Assembly (NCBI RefSeq): GCF_042159835.1
Contig: NZ_JBBVGT010000003.1
Span: 124,001-188,000, forward strand
Reading direction: 5' to 3'
Source of the DNA: Albibacterium profundi
GTDB taxonomy: Bacteria; Bacteroidota; Bacteroidia; Sphingobacteriales; Sphingobacteriaceae
Length of the DNA: 64,000 nt
The position numbers and the translations under genes are program-made. Every line of letters starts with the position of its first letter. Position 1 is the stretch's first letter. A model generated the notes under the pieces. That model did no database searches. It was given only the letters and a program-made list of their open reading frames with translations, and had not been told where the DNA came from. This document shows positions 51,368-60,143 of the stretch, piece after piece.

Positions 51368-51844
51368 ATGAGGGCTGAACAACAGACATTTTATCCAAAA
51401 TATACTATTTTACTTCCGGTGATCTGCTTTATCGGCTGCGGCGCAATCGTTATTCGAAATTTGCTGTACCACTTTGGAGTGTTCGATACCGGTATACATT
51501 TAGCAGATGGTCGCGTAAAAATACCTGCGTGGGTAATTACTACATTATTTCTTTTCAATATCGTCGTGTTTATCTGGGAGGAATTCTATAAAAAGTTTTT
51601 ATATATTCGTGTCTATTCGTCTAAAGAAATCGTCATATATCGATTTTTCAAAAAACATACGATATACCCGGATGATATCGAAACGATTAAAGTCGACAAA
51701 CTTTTTAGTGCTTATGGTTTACCTAATGAAGTTACGATTATAAATACACAAAATAGTCGATTTGTTATCTCTCAATTATATATAAAGAGGTACGACAAAT
51801 TAAAGGCACACCTCAATTCCCAATTCGACGTAATTGTACTTTGA
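51368..51844 (+). CDS. Membrane protein with a PH-like C-terminal domain
   Basis: 158 residues. Two membrane helices (about 13-32 and 52-70: YTILLPVICFIGCGAIVI and PAWVITTLFLFNIVVFIW) are followed by a beta-rich domain with LYIRVYSSKEIVIYRFFKKH, TIYPDDIETIKVD and FVISQLYIKRYDKLKAHL. That layout is like bacterial membrane proteins with a PH-like (bPH) domain; the assignment is from topology and strand pattern only. It is 33 bp after the three-helix protein gene and 26 bp before the secreted HExxH protein gene, so all are probably one operon. Confidence 0.6.
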   Translation: MRAEQQTFYPKYTILLPVICFIGCGAIVIRNLLYHFGVFDTGIHLADGRVKIPAWVITTLFLFNIVVFIWEEFYKKFLYIRVYSSKEIVIYRFFKKHTIYPDDIETIKVDKLFSAYGLPNEVTIINTQNSRFVISQLYIKRYDKLKAHLNSQFDVIVL

Positions 51845-51870
51845 TTTTATAAACCCAACACCAAATAAAC

Positions 51871-52398
51871 ATGAACAAAACTTTTATTCTGTCTTTGCTT
51901 TTTTTCTGTATTTCCAGCGTTGCTTCCGCCCAGCATAAATGGGAAGATATCCCTTTAATTGAGGTAAGCGACTTCGAGGCCGAGGTGCCTGAAGATGCTA
52001 GGATGCCTATTTATATCAATAGTAGGATCTACTATCACATCGACACTGTAATCAAAAAGCGTAGATTTTATAGAGTTGGAATCCGGACAACAGTGGAAAT
52101 GCAGAAGAACGAAAGTTTTTGGGATCATGAAAAAGTAAAACCCAAAGATGAAGCGAAAATGCTCGAACACGAGCAAGGACATTTTTACCTAGCCCATATT
52201 GCCGCCAATAGTATTGAAAAAGATATGTTGAAGTATAAGTTCACGGAGAACTGGAAAGAAGAGGTCAGATCTAAATTCCATGAATTGCTTAGGAAACATC
52301 ATAACGAATACCTTGCCTATGAACGAGAAACGCGGCATGGTTCGGATAGCGAACAACAAGAGATATGGAATAGTTGGTTTAAGTGGCAGCTAAAATGA
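51871..52398 (+). CDS. Secreted DUF922-like putative zinc protease
   Basis: 175 residues with a signal peptide (1-20, ending ASA-Q). The mature protein carries HEQGH (His100 to His104), an HExxH zinc-binding motif, in the context EAKMLEHEQGHFYLAHIAAN, and a later ETRHGSDSEQQEIWNSWF. This resembles DUF922-type predicted metallopeptidases, which share an HEQGHF motif and a downstream HG element. A third zinc ligand was not fixed. The substrate is unknown; as the last gene of a membrane-protein run it may act on envelope proteins. Confidence 0.68.
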   Translation: MNKTFILSLLFFCISSVASAQHKWEDIPLIEVSDFEAEVPEDARMPIYINSRIYYHIDTVIKKRRFYRVGIRTTVEMQKNESFWDHEKVKPKDEAKMLEHEQGHFYLAHIAANSIEKDMLKYKFTENWKEEVRSKFHELLRKHHNEYLAYERETRHGSDSEQQEIWNSWFKWQLK

Positions 52399-52830
52399 AA
52401 AGATTTATGATGCGGTCAGTGCCGATGACAAAATAAACTCCTGCTTCGATAATTTTACGCGGTACGCTTATTATGGCTCAGCAGAGACCCCGCTAGAATG
52501 CCCCTGTGAATATGCGCACAACGGGAGAACCCCATAGGCGCAGCGGAAACACGCTGGACAAGTCCTTTACAAATCCTGTATAATGTCTAAGCCATGACAC
52601 AAGTAATGTGCTGCTGAGCTTGGTTTAGACTCGGTTTGGATGATAATAGATTTTGGACGCAACCATCCCGCATTAGTCCCGCATTTTTGCGTAAAAATGC
52701 GGATTTGATAGGTACGGGTTCTACCCCAATTTTACCCTCGAGCAGACCAAGTTACAAAGCACTATCGCAGATGTCACTGCGAGTTCATAAAAAACACTTG
52801 CTACTTTTTATTTAATTACGAAGCTAAGAT
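52399..52830. other. 432-bp gap with no confident gene
   Basis: Short open frames without starts exist on both strands, none with a family match. The base composition is richer in G and C than the flanking genes. A perfect 10-bp hairpin CCGCATTTTT / AAAAATGCGG (loop GCGT) lies at 52679-52702, and the word CCCGCATT occurs twice (52677-52686 region). The stretch may be eroded mobile DNA. Confidence 0.4.
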
Positions 52831-53448
52831 TTAAGTTGGATTTTTTTTTGATTTAAAACACTTAATCCAGAAGAAAGGAAAATTTTCGGTCACTTCTTTG
52901 ACCTCAACTAAGCCATATTTGCCAAACTCTTTCTGTATGGATTCCCTGTCATAAAAGAACATCTTTACTCCACCGAACATTTCAAAACGGTCTTTGCTTA
53001 GTTGCTTTCCCTGTCCATAGGTTTTGGCCTCTTTGGTGATGGCGGTAAAAATCATATAGCCATTTTCCGTTAACTGATCATAGCAGTCCGCTATCAGTTT
53101 GGTTCTTTCCTCGCGACCAAGTAAGTGAATTAAAGCATAGCAAAAGATTCCATCATATCGGTTATTGTCGAAGGGCATATCGCTTACAGAACCGTGATGA
53201 ATAGTCATGTCCGTCCCATAATGTTTTCTGGCGAGTTCTATCGCCGTCTCTGATATCTCAATGCCCGTTACTTCAATATCGTTCTCTCTGAAAATCTGAG
53301 CATTACGCCCGTAGCCAATGCCGGGAATGAGCATGCTTTTTATGCCTTTTTCTACAAATAAGTCCTTTGTGAGTATTGCGGATGGTGCGGGTTCAAAGCC
53401 CCACATTTCCTGTTTGTCCCGGAATGCTTCTTCCCAAAATTCTGTCAT
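52831..53448 (-). CDS. SAM-dependent methyltransferase (class I)
   Basis: 205 residues from the ATG at 53448 (MTEFWEEAFRDKQEMWGFEP). A longer open frame exists but its extra codons overlap a TATCTTTG promoter element. SAM motif I is MLIPGIGYGRNAQIFRENDI; later elements are VTGIEISETAIELARKHYG and GIFCYALIHLLGREERTKL. It resembles small TehB/thiopurine-type methyltransferases. Substrate unknown. Divergent from the MscS channel gene. Confidence 0.86.
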   Translation of the reverse strand: MTEFWEEAFRDKQEMWGFEPAPSAILTKDLFVEKGIKSMLIPGIGYGRNAQIFRENDIEVTGIEISETAIELARKHYGTDMTIHHGSVSDMPFDNNRYDGIFCYALIHLLGREERTKLIADCYDQLTENGYMIFTAITKEAKTYGQGKQLSKDRFEMFGGVKMFFYDRESIQKEFGKYGLVEVKEVTENFPFFWIKCFKSKKNPT

Positions 53449-53456
53449 AGTATCTG

Positions 53457-53464
53457 CAAAGATA
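53457..53464 (-). promoter_or_regulatory. -7 element of the methyltransferase gene
   Basis: On the minus strand TATCTTTG matches TAnnTTTG exactly and lies 8 bases before the chosen ATG. It supports the shorter start. Confidence 0.5.
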
Positions 53465-53544
53465 GGAGATAATATAACAGTTGCTACATTGTTGCGATAT
53501 ATATAAATATACGAACTCTCCAATTTTCTCTTATTTTTGAGTCT

Positions 53545-54471
53545 ATGGAAAATAAAAAATCCTCTTTCATATCCTCTTATCTAGGATATATTGTTGTGGC
53601 ATGTGTATTTTTGCTCATAAGATATGTTGTGGAGTTGGAGTTTTTTGATACAATAGCACGTTATCGTCCTTTTGTTCAGAAGCTAATGCTGAGTCTTGCA
53701 ATCGTTACGATTATATTATTCATAGGGAGGTTTGTTGAAAATATTATTCATCAACGTAGTACAAGTGAGGGAGATCGGCACAATCTACAGAGTATCGCCC
53801 GGCTGATAACTTCCGTTTTGATTCTTATCGTCATCATAGCCTTTCTTTTCCAGAACCTTTATGCCATTGCGGTCAGTTTTGGTTTGATTTCATTGGTATT
53901 AGGTTTTGCTCTGCAAGCGCCCATAGCTTCTTTTATTGCCTGGCTTTATATTGTTTTTCGGAGACCTTATAAGATAGGTGACCGCATCCAGCTCAATGGT
54001 TTCAGAGGGGATGTTGTCGAGGTAAATTACCTTGATACTGCGATTCTTGAATGTGCCGGAGATTACCTGCAACACGACCGCCGGAGTGGAAGAATTGTTT
54101 ATTTTCCCAATAGTCTGATCCTTAAATCGGAATTGATTAATTATTCGGGGCCGATGATTCCTTTTATATACGATGAGACAGCTATGCAAATAGCCTATAC
54201 CAGTGATTTGAAATATGTAGAAGATTGTCTGTTGGAGGCTGCTGCGATGGACTTTAAGGAACATTATCCCGAGCTGACAGAAAGCGCTGATAAATGGCAG
54301 GCAGCTGTACATTTTAGAGTGAATACCTATGCTTGGCTGGAGGCGGTTATCGCTTATCCAGTAGAACCGATGAATACGACAATCAAGAGAAACCGCATAT
54401 TAAAGAGTGCTTTAACTCTGCTGAACCGCGTACCTGAACGAGTGCAGTTTCCGGAGGGAAGTAGGAGGTAG
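53545..54471 (+). CDS. MscS-family mechanosensitive ion channel
   Basis: 308 residues. Four hydrophobic segments precede the MscS core: AIAVSFGLISLVLGFALQAP is the pore-lining helix, followed by the beta domain IVFRRPYKIGDRIQLNGFRG and VVEVNYLDTAILEC. The channel opens under membrane tension and releases solutes on hypo-osmotic shock. The C-terminal portion (about 200-308) is a shortened alpha/beta domain with VHFRVNTYAWLEAVIAYPVE. The gene is monocistronic as far as can be seen. Confidence 0.92.
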   Translation: MENKKSSFISSYLGYIVVACVFLLIRYVVELEFFDTIARYRPFVQKLMLSLAIVTIILFIGRFVENIIHQRSTSEGDRHNLQSIARLITSVLILIVIIAFLFQNLYAIAVSFGLISLVLGFALQAPIASFIAWLYIVFRRPYKIGDRIQLNGFRGDVVEVNYLDTAILECAGDYLQHDRRSGRIVYFPNSLILKSELINYSGPMIPFIYDETAMQIAYTSDLKYVEDCLLEAAAMDFKEHYPELTESADKWQAAVHFRVNTYAWLEAVIAYPVEPMNTTIKRNRILKSALTLLNRVPERVQFPEGSRR

Positions 54472-54554
54472 GTGTGAAAATCTCATTTATATCTGTGGAA
54501 TGAATTTTGATCATACGCCAGAGTTGACAGAATACAGAACAATACGGAAACAGA

Positions 54555-57134
54555 ATGATATTGAAAGAACGAATCGGTTTTAATTATTTGAAATACGTGC
54601 TTACGAGCATCTTTGCGGTCCTGGTAGTCACGGGATATGCACAGGAACAAGAGCAGCAGGAACAACAAGAGGGACAGCAACAAGAACAACAGGAGCCGCT
54701 GGAAGAGCAGCAGCAACCAGGCGTGCAACCCAGTGAGCAACCCACGCCAGGGCAACCTTTCATGGAATCCATGGACGTCGTACGTGAATACCGGCCGATA
54801 CTGGCTGATGCTGTAAAGATCCGACGGAGTCCGGATATGAATTTTGATCGGGAAGCGCTTAATATTGAACTGCGTCAGATCGCCGCTGCCACATATTTTG
54901 GATTGCACCGATACAAACCAGCTTATTATGGCATTGTGCTGAAACGGCACCCTGACGCTGCACGCAACAATATCGATAATTACCGGATCGGGTCACTGGC
55001 CTACCAAGCACATGAATACGAAAGGGCAACCTCTATTATGAATAAGGTGGAGGCAACGGATGCTTTTTATCAGAGTGCGATCATTACTTTAGGTCATATT
55101 GCTCTGGAAACCGATGATAAGGAGGGAGCGCGAAATGCCTTTGCTAAAGCATCTACACTGGATTTTGATCCGATATTGAAAATGGACGGGCTGTATAACT
55201 ATGCCAAAATCTTGTATGAAATGGACTCTGTCCAGGCTGCTCTGAAAGTCGTTCAAGAATATATGGCTCAGGAATATGCGGATAGTGATCCTGATGATGA
55301 AGAAACAGAGACCAAAGAAACACTATCTGCCGATATCTTGTTGGGCACGAGTAATTTCCATGCAGGGGTAAGTCTACTCGAAATGTTTGAAAACAGGGAG
55401 CCGGAAGCTGATGTAATCTATCAAAAGGCAACGTATTATCGTGGACTAGAGTTTTATAACGAACGTGCTTTCGAAAATAGTATCTCTATGTTCATGCGAT
55501 CGGAAAAGTTCCCGATTGATAAAAAAATGGGGGCGCTGGCCACATACTGGAAAGCGGAGGCTATGTATGAAGTCCGAAAGTACGGTGAGGCCGTTGAAAA
55601 CTTTTCCCGGTTCCTGAAGCTGCCCATTGCTCGAAATACCGATGTATACAATTATGCGAACTATGGTCTGGCCTATGCGGCATTCCGCAATAACAGCTTT
55701 GGTATGGCAGCTGATTATTTTGAACGCTTTTTGGCTGGCGAGGGAAGTGCGATTGAGGAAAATGTACTTCATGACGTGACCGCGCGTTTGGGAGATTCGT
55801 ATTTGGCCGTGGGTGATTATGGCCGAGCCAATCAATACTATGACCAGCTGATAGACAGTCAAGCGCCCAATCAAGACTATGCGCTGTTCCAGCGAGGCAT
55901 TATCTATGGATTGCAGGGTGATAATGAGACGAAACTTAGCATCATGCGGTCTGTTGTTGAGAAATTTCCCGGCTCTAATTATGCAGATGACGTGGCATTT
56001 GAGATCCCATACACGTCTTTCACGGAGGGCGATTATGATACTGCCATCGAAGGGTTGCAGAAGATGATCGAACAATATCCCCGTAGCAGCTATGTCCCCC
56101 GGGCGTTGATGACCATCGGGTTGGTCCAGTACAATAAACGCGACAATGAAGCCGCAAAGGCCACCTTTCAACGGGTGGTAGAGGAACACACGGCGACTGC
56201 CGAAGCAGCGGCAGCATTGCGCTCCATTGAAAACATATACTTGGATGAGGGCGATACGACGAGCTATATTAATTACGCGACCAACGTTAATCTCAGTGAT
56301 TTGAGTCCCGCGGAGCAGGATAACATGGCGTTCCAGGTGGCCAATTCCTTATTTTCCAGAAGGGCATATGGAGCCGCCGTGGAAGCAATTAACGCGTATT
56401 TTGATAAGTTTCCGAAACCCAGACAGGAAAAACATGCCCGTTATATTCGCGGTGTAAGTTTGTACCATACCGGGCACCCGGAGGAGGCGTTGCACGATCT
56501 GAATATCATTTTGAACGACTGGACGAGTCAGTATACGGAGAATACCTTGCTGACGGTGGCTGCTTTATACATAGACTTGGAAGAATATAACGAAGCCATT
56601 GTACACCTTAAAAAGCTAGAGCTTACTTCAGAATATAAAGTGCATTATGGCTATGCGGTAAGTAACCTGATGGTTTGCTATTTCGAGATGGGCGACTTGG
56701 CACAGGCGGCCGATTATGCAATGTTGGTAAAGAATTACGATCAGTCGACCGACGCAGAAATTGCCAAGGCTTATTTATACGAGGCGAAAATCATGTTTCA
56801 GGAAGGAAACGTAGAGCCGGCCATGGAGGCACTGAATCAGGCGGCGCAGAAGAGCCAATCGGCAGCCAGTGCGGAGGCACGGTACCGGATAGGACAAATG
56901 CAGTATGACAGCAAAAAATATGACGAAGCTCTAAAATCTGCCTTTGATGTAATCAACAACATGGGGTCGAATGACTATTGGGTAGCGAAGAGTTTTGTTC
57001 TGCTTGCTGATGCCTATTCCGGCAAAGGCGATACCTTTCAAGCGAAGAGTACACTGGAGAGCATCATCGAAAATTATGAAGGAGATGACGATGTCATTCC
57101 TTCAGCAAAGGAACGTTTACAGAAGTTGAAATAG
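54555..57134 (+). CDS. Large TPR-repeat exported protein
   Basis: 859 residues. A signal peptide (about 1-29) is followed by a Gln/Glu-rich low-complexity linker (30-56), then the segment VVREYRPILADAVKI, an element also seen in other Bacteroidota envelope proteins. From about residue 100 to the end is a long array of TPR-like helical repeats (FYNERAFENSISMFMRSEKF, ALATYWKAEAMYEVRKYGEA, ADDVAFEIPYTSFTEGDYDT, ALMTIGLVQYNKRDNEAAKA). It is probably periplasmic and works as a scaffold in envelope assembly, like other very long TPR proteins of this phylum. Partner unknown. Confidence 0.85.
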   Translation: MILKERIGFNYLKYVLTSIFAVLVVTGYAQEQEQQEQQEGQQQEQQEPLEEQQQPGVQPSEQPTPGQPFMESMDVVREYRPILADAVKIRRSPDMNFDREALNIELRQIAAATYFGLHRYKPAYYGIVLKRHPDAARNNIDNYRIGSLAYQAHEYERATSIMNKVEATDAFYQSAIITLGHIALETDDKEGARNAFAKASTLDFDPILKMDGLYNYAKILYEMDSVQAALKVVQEYMAQEYADSDPDDEETETKETLSADILLGTSNFHAGVSLLEMFENREPEADVIYQKATYYRGLEFYNERAFENSISMFMRSEKFPIDKKMGALATYWKAEAMYEVRKYGEAVENFSRFLKLPIARNTDVYNYANYGLAYAAFRNNSFGMAADYFERFLAGEGSAIEENVLHDVTARLGDSYLAVGDYGRANQYYDQLIDSQAPNQDYALFQRGIIYGLQGDNETKLSIMRSVVEKFPGSNYADDVAFEIPYTSFTEGDYDTAIEGLQKMIEQYPRSSYVPRALMTIGLVQYNKRDNEAAKATFQRVVEEHTATAEAAAALRSIENIYLDEGDTTSYINYATNVNLSDLSPAEQDNMAFQVANSLFSRRAYGAAVEAINAYFDKFPKPRQEKHARYIRGVSLYHTGHPEEALHDLNIILNDWTSQYTENTLLTVAALYIDLEEYNEAIVHLKKLELTSEYKVHYGYAVSNLMVCYFEMGDLAQAADYAMLVKNYDQSTDAEIAKAYLYEAKIMFQEGNVEPAMEALNQAAQKSQSAASAEARYRIGQMQYDSKKYDEALKSAFDVINNMGSNDYWVAKSFVLLADAYSGKGDTFQAKSTLESIIENYEGDDDVIPSAKERLQKLK
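54639..54722 (+). repeat. CAA/CAG/GAG-rich low-complexity tract
   Basis: The stretch encodes a run of Gln and Glu (QEQEQQEQQEGQQQEQQEPL) just after the signal peptide of the TPR protein. Repeated CAG/GAA triplets make it prone to length change by slippage. It probably forms a flexible linker. Confidence 0.75.
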
Positions 57135-57280
57135 TAGTGGGATATATCGTTTTTTAATAAGTTAATTGGAATAGTTATCTTTTGCGTTAGTAACTTTAGT
57201 CGTCATTATGATAATTTATTAGCCACAGTAAGTATTGTTTTAAATAACTAAATCATTTAGGACCTTTTTGGAAGATACGA

Positions 57281-58396
57281 TTATTCGGCGAGAATACGGT
57301 GAAGTTCTAAATTGAGGTAGTATGCACTTCCTGATACTATACGTTTTTCTAGGATACCCATATCAGTAAGTCTATCTAAATATTTTCTGACTGTATTTTC
57401 GGCATAATCATTTTGCAAATGTTTAACCCGAGTAAAAGGTTGGCTAAATAGTGCGTTTACTAAGATTTCTGGTCGGCTGAAATCTGTTTCGGTCTGTATA
57501 TGCTGTAAAATGGCATCTTTTGCGCCGACAATATCATTGATTTTATTATAAGTCATGTTAGCTGTTGCCTCAATAGCTTTGAGCATATAGATTAACCATT
57601 TTTCCCAATTACCGCGCTGTGTGACACCCGACAGTCCTCCGTAATATTCCTCTTTACTTTCCAAGATATAGCGGCTTAAATATAGTATCGGATAGTCAAG
57701 TAATCCTTTTTTGGTCAGATAATGTATATTAAATATACGGCCGGTTCGGCCATTGCCATCTCGGAAAGGATGTATTGCTTCAAATTGGAAATGGCTTATG
57801 GCCATTTTTAATAATGGGTCTATAGAATAGCTATTATCATCGTTCAAAAAGTTTATTAGGTTGACCATTTTGGCTTGTACAATGCCAGCGCCTCGAGGAG
57901 GTGTATAAAACGCTTTACCTGCGTTTGGCCCACTTCCACCTTCTTTTATATAAATCTGTGCGACAGGTGGTCTGACTCCGTCATTATATCCAGTGACCAC
58001 CTGGTACATTTTTTCGAAATAATCTATATCAAATTGCTGGTCTTCATTTAAATAGTTGAAACCTTCCCAAAGTGCTTCTCTGTAATTGAGGACTTCTTTT
58101 GCTGGGCCGGTGAGTTGCTTATTTTGATTGTGACTATAGGCTCTATAAAGTTCATCATCTGTCGTGAAAATATTTTCAATAGCACTGGATGCTTTGGCCT
58201 CCTGCAAGCTAATGGAGTTTATAAGTAAGCCTTGATTGGGTATGACGATACTGCGCCCTTGTAGGCGACCTAATGCGGCCTTAGCTTTTCCCAACTGTTC
58301 GTATATCGGAATTGTCTGGTATATTTCGGGGGAAATGGGAAGTTCTGGAAGTTCATTCCATGGAGCATTGCGATCAGGGTTTATTTTGTAAGCCAT
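57281..58396 (-). CDS. Fic family protein (AMP transferase, class II)
   Basis: 371 residues from the ATG at 58396; the frame is open 30 bases further but a TAnnTTTG element lies in that part. The Fic core motif HPFRDGNGRTGR (His209 onward) is fully conserved, so it should transfer AMP or a similar group to target proteins. An N-terminal inhibitory helix motif, SSAIEN at residues 70-75, fits (S/T)xxxE(G/N), which places it in class II: activity is self-repressed by Glu74. A C-terminal winged-helix segment follows (about 310-371, NDYAENTVRKYLDRLTDMGI). No partner antitoxin is adjacent, as expected for this class. Confidence 0.93.
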   Translation of the reverse strand: MAYKINPDRNAPWNELPELPISPEIYQTIPIYEQLGKAKAALGRLQGRSIVIPNQGLLINSISLQEAKASSAIENIFTTDDELYRAYSHNQNKQLTGPAKEVLNYREALWEGFNYLNEDQQFDIDYFEKMYQVVTGYNDGVRPPVAQIYIKEGGSGPNAGKAFYTPPRGAGIVQAKMVNLINFLNDDNSYSIDPLLKMAISHFQFEAIHPFRDGNGRTGRIFNIHYLTKKGLLDYPILYLSRYILESKEEYYGGLSGVTQRGNWEKWLIYMLKAIEATANMTYNKINDIVGAKDAILQHIQTETDFSRPEILVNALFSQPFTRVKHLQNDYAENTVRKYLDRLTDMGILEKRIVSGSAYYLNLELHRILAE

Positions 58397-58399
58397 GCA

Positions 58400-58407
58400 C
58401 AAACGTA
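58400..58407 (-). promoter_or_regulatory. -7 element of the fic gene, directly before the ATG
   Basis: On the minus strand TACGTTTG matches TAnnTTTG and ends 3 bases before the ATG. It predicts a leaderless mRNA and supports the chosen start. Confidence 0.5.
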
Positions 58408-58574
58408 ATAAAAATATGGATGACATTAAAATTTATATATATTTAAGGTGAGTTGTGTTTTGTACATCAAGCATGGTAGAATATACAGGATTTAACTTAA
58501 AAAGAACAATATTTTAAGGTATTTGTTAGTTTGAACCTTAAATTTAAGGTGTATCATTTTATAGGCATTAAAAG

Positions 58575-58973
58575 GTGATTTTTTTCATTTCATGGTTACA
58601 CTCCGGTATTATTATTTTATTTACTTGCGTAACACTTAACGCCCAAGAGCTAGCAGTAACAGAAAAAGCGACTAATAAGAACGAGGCAGCTCTTCATTCT
58701 GCTTTAGTAGATTTGGAAGATTTTGAAAAACGACAGATTATTGATGCTATCTTAAACAAATCCAAAGTAGAAGATGACGAGGTTGCTATGGTAAATAGTT
58801 TAATCAATAAAAAGGAAGCCAACCCAATTAACTTGTCCAATGCTTATCAGGGAGATGATTCTATCAAAATACCCAATCATTATGATCCTGAAAAAGATAT
58901 TAGTATCAGGCTGCCCAATGCTAATTTAGAAGGCATAAATGAAAAGAGAACCATTCTTAAATTAAATCCATAG
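58575..58973 (+). CDS. Small secreted protein of unknown function
   Basis: 132 residues from a GTG at 58575. The start gives a plausible signal peptide (FFISWLHSGIIILFTCVTLN then AQ). The mature part is acidic and helical (ALHSALVDLEDFEKRQIIDA, VNSLINKKEANPINLSNAY) and ends in KRTILKLNP. No family is recognised. About 180 bp separate it from the divergent fic gene. The start codon is uncertain. Confidence 0.5.
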   Translation: MIFFISWLHSGIIILFTCVTLNAQELAVTEKATNKNEAALHSALVDLEDFEKRQIIDAILNKSKVEDDEVAMVNSLINKKEANPINLSNAYQGDDSIKIPNHYDPEKDISIRLPNANLEGINEKRTILKLNP

Positions 58974-59044
58974 TTTCTTGTTGAGAAGGATATCAGGATT
59001 AAGGGATCGTTGGTTGCTACTAACCAGCTATTATTTTTTTTCGT

Positions 59045-59209
59045 TTATTTCTTTTCGTTGTTTTCGGCTATCCTGAACTTTACAATGCGTTCAATCAATT
59101 GGTAGGGAACTGGCTGATCAAGTGGAAACTGCACCGAGCCTTTCCCTTGCTTGTACTTTGAAAGCTCGTCTTGAAATTCGCTATGTCCCGAAGGCGTTGC
59201 AGTTTTCCA
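59045..59209 (-). pseudogene. C-terminal remnant of a DUF1801 family gene
   Basis: The frame is open from an upstream stop (59210-59212) to the TAA at 59045-59047 and has no start codon. It encodes ATPSGHSEFQDELSKYKQGK and then VQFPLDQPVPYQLIERIVKF, the typical end of DUF1801 (YdhG-like) proteins. The N-terminal half is missing. DUF1801 includes a predicted iron chaperone group, but this piece is too short to work. Confidence 0.75.
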
Positions 59210-59346
59210 CTACAACTCCGAAAACGAAAGCATGTTTAAGAATAATAACAAAGATTGGTGCCATTAAGACCGGCATCACAAGTGAAATTGCATTTCACTA
59301 TAAAGCATAATTATGTATCTTAGTCCTGATTATTATTAACCTAACT

Positions 59347-59466
59347 ATGGAATTGCAATTACTTCAACAGCATCTATCCGAATATGCTGTTTTGCTTAGA
59401 CGATACGCGGATTACGAAAACCAGATAGAGAGTGAGCGATCCAATGCTTTGCTGTGGTTTAAGTAA
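59347..59466 (+). CDS. Possible 39-residue protein upstream of the Crp/Fnr gene
   Basis: The ATG-to-TAA frame encodes a polar helical peptide (MELQLLQQHLSEYAVLLRRY, then ending NALLWFK). It lies 31 bp before the regulator gene on the same strand. There is no family match; it could be a small gene, a leader peptide or chance. Confidence 0.3.
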   Translation: MELQLLQQHLSEYAVLLRRYADYENQIESERSNALLWFK

Positions 59467-59497
59467 GAGTTAGCTTTGAATTATAGAGAGCGTTCAA

Positions 59498-60070
59498 ATG
59501 TGTCAAAACTTCATCTCCCATCTTAGAAGATATATTTCCTTGAGTGAGGATGAGGTAGAGCTACTTTTGCATAATGTAAGGCAGTTGAAGGTCGAAAAGA
59601 AAGATTTTTTGCTCAAAGAAGGACAGACCTGTAAGGCTAATTACTTTGTGGAAGAAGGTTTACTCAGAATGTTTTTCATCAATGACAAGGGAGTTGAACA
59701 GACCACTCAGTTTGCACTGGAAAACTGGTGGATAGCTGATTATATGAGCTTAACAAAGCAACATAGTTCTCCCTTTTTTATTCAGGCTATAGAGACTTCT
59801 ACTATTGTTTGTATTGAACATCATAAACAAGAACAATTGTTTGAGCAATTACCACAATTGGAACGTTATTTTCGACTCATGATGCAGCGCGCTTATGCTG
59901 CAACGCAAATGCGTGTCAGGTTTTTCCAAATTTATTCGAAAGAGGAAAATTATCGTCATTTTGTGAGTTCATATCCTGACTTCGTTCAACGTATTCCCCA
60001 ATATATGCTGGCTTCTTATCTGCGGATTACGCCGGAGTACCTGAGCGAACTGCGGAGAAAACAATCCTGA
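59498..60070 (+). CDS. Crp/Fnr family transcriptional regulator
   Basis: 190 residues. The N-terminal cyclic-nucleotide-binding fold (about 15-130) has VEKKDFLLKEGQTCKANYFV and VEEGLLRMFFINDKGVEQTT. The arginine/serine pocket typical of true cAMP binding is not evident. The C-terminal helix-turn-helix reads QRIPQYMLASYLRITPEYLS ELRR, as in the short Bacteroidota members. It lies 73 bp before the AhpD-like gene on the same strand and may regulate it, since this pair is a common arrangement. Confidence 0.9.
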   Translation: MCQNFISHLRRYISLSEDEVELLLHNVRQLKVEKKDFLLKEGQTCKANYFVEEGLLRMFFINDKGVEQTTQFALENWWIADYMSLTKQHSSPFFIQAIETSTIVCIEHHKQEQLFEQLPQLERYFRLMMQRAYAATQMRVRFFQIYSKEENYRHFVSSYPDFVQRIPQYMLASYLRITPEYLSELRRKQS

Positions 60071-60143
60071 ATTAATTTCTTAAACCAGTTTAAGTTTTTT
60101 TAAGTGTCTTGGATTTACCTTTGATTTATTAAGTAAATTATAA

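Noticed and set aside
52399..52537. Open frame after the HExxH gene with CFDNFTRYAYYGSAETPLEC
   Set aside because: It has no start codon and no family match; too short to call a gene remnant.
55446..56189. 247-codon open frame on the minus strand inside the TPR gene
   Set aside because: It is antisense to a strongly supported repeat protein, has no family features, and exists because of codon bias in the plus-strand gene.
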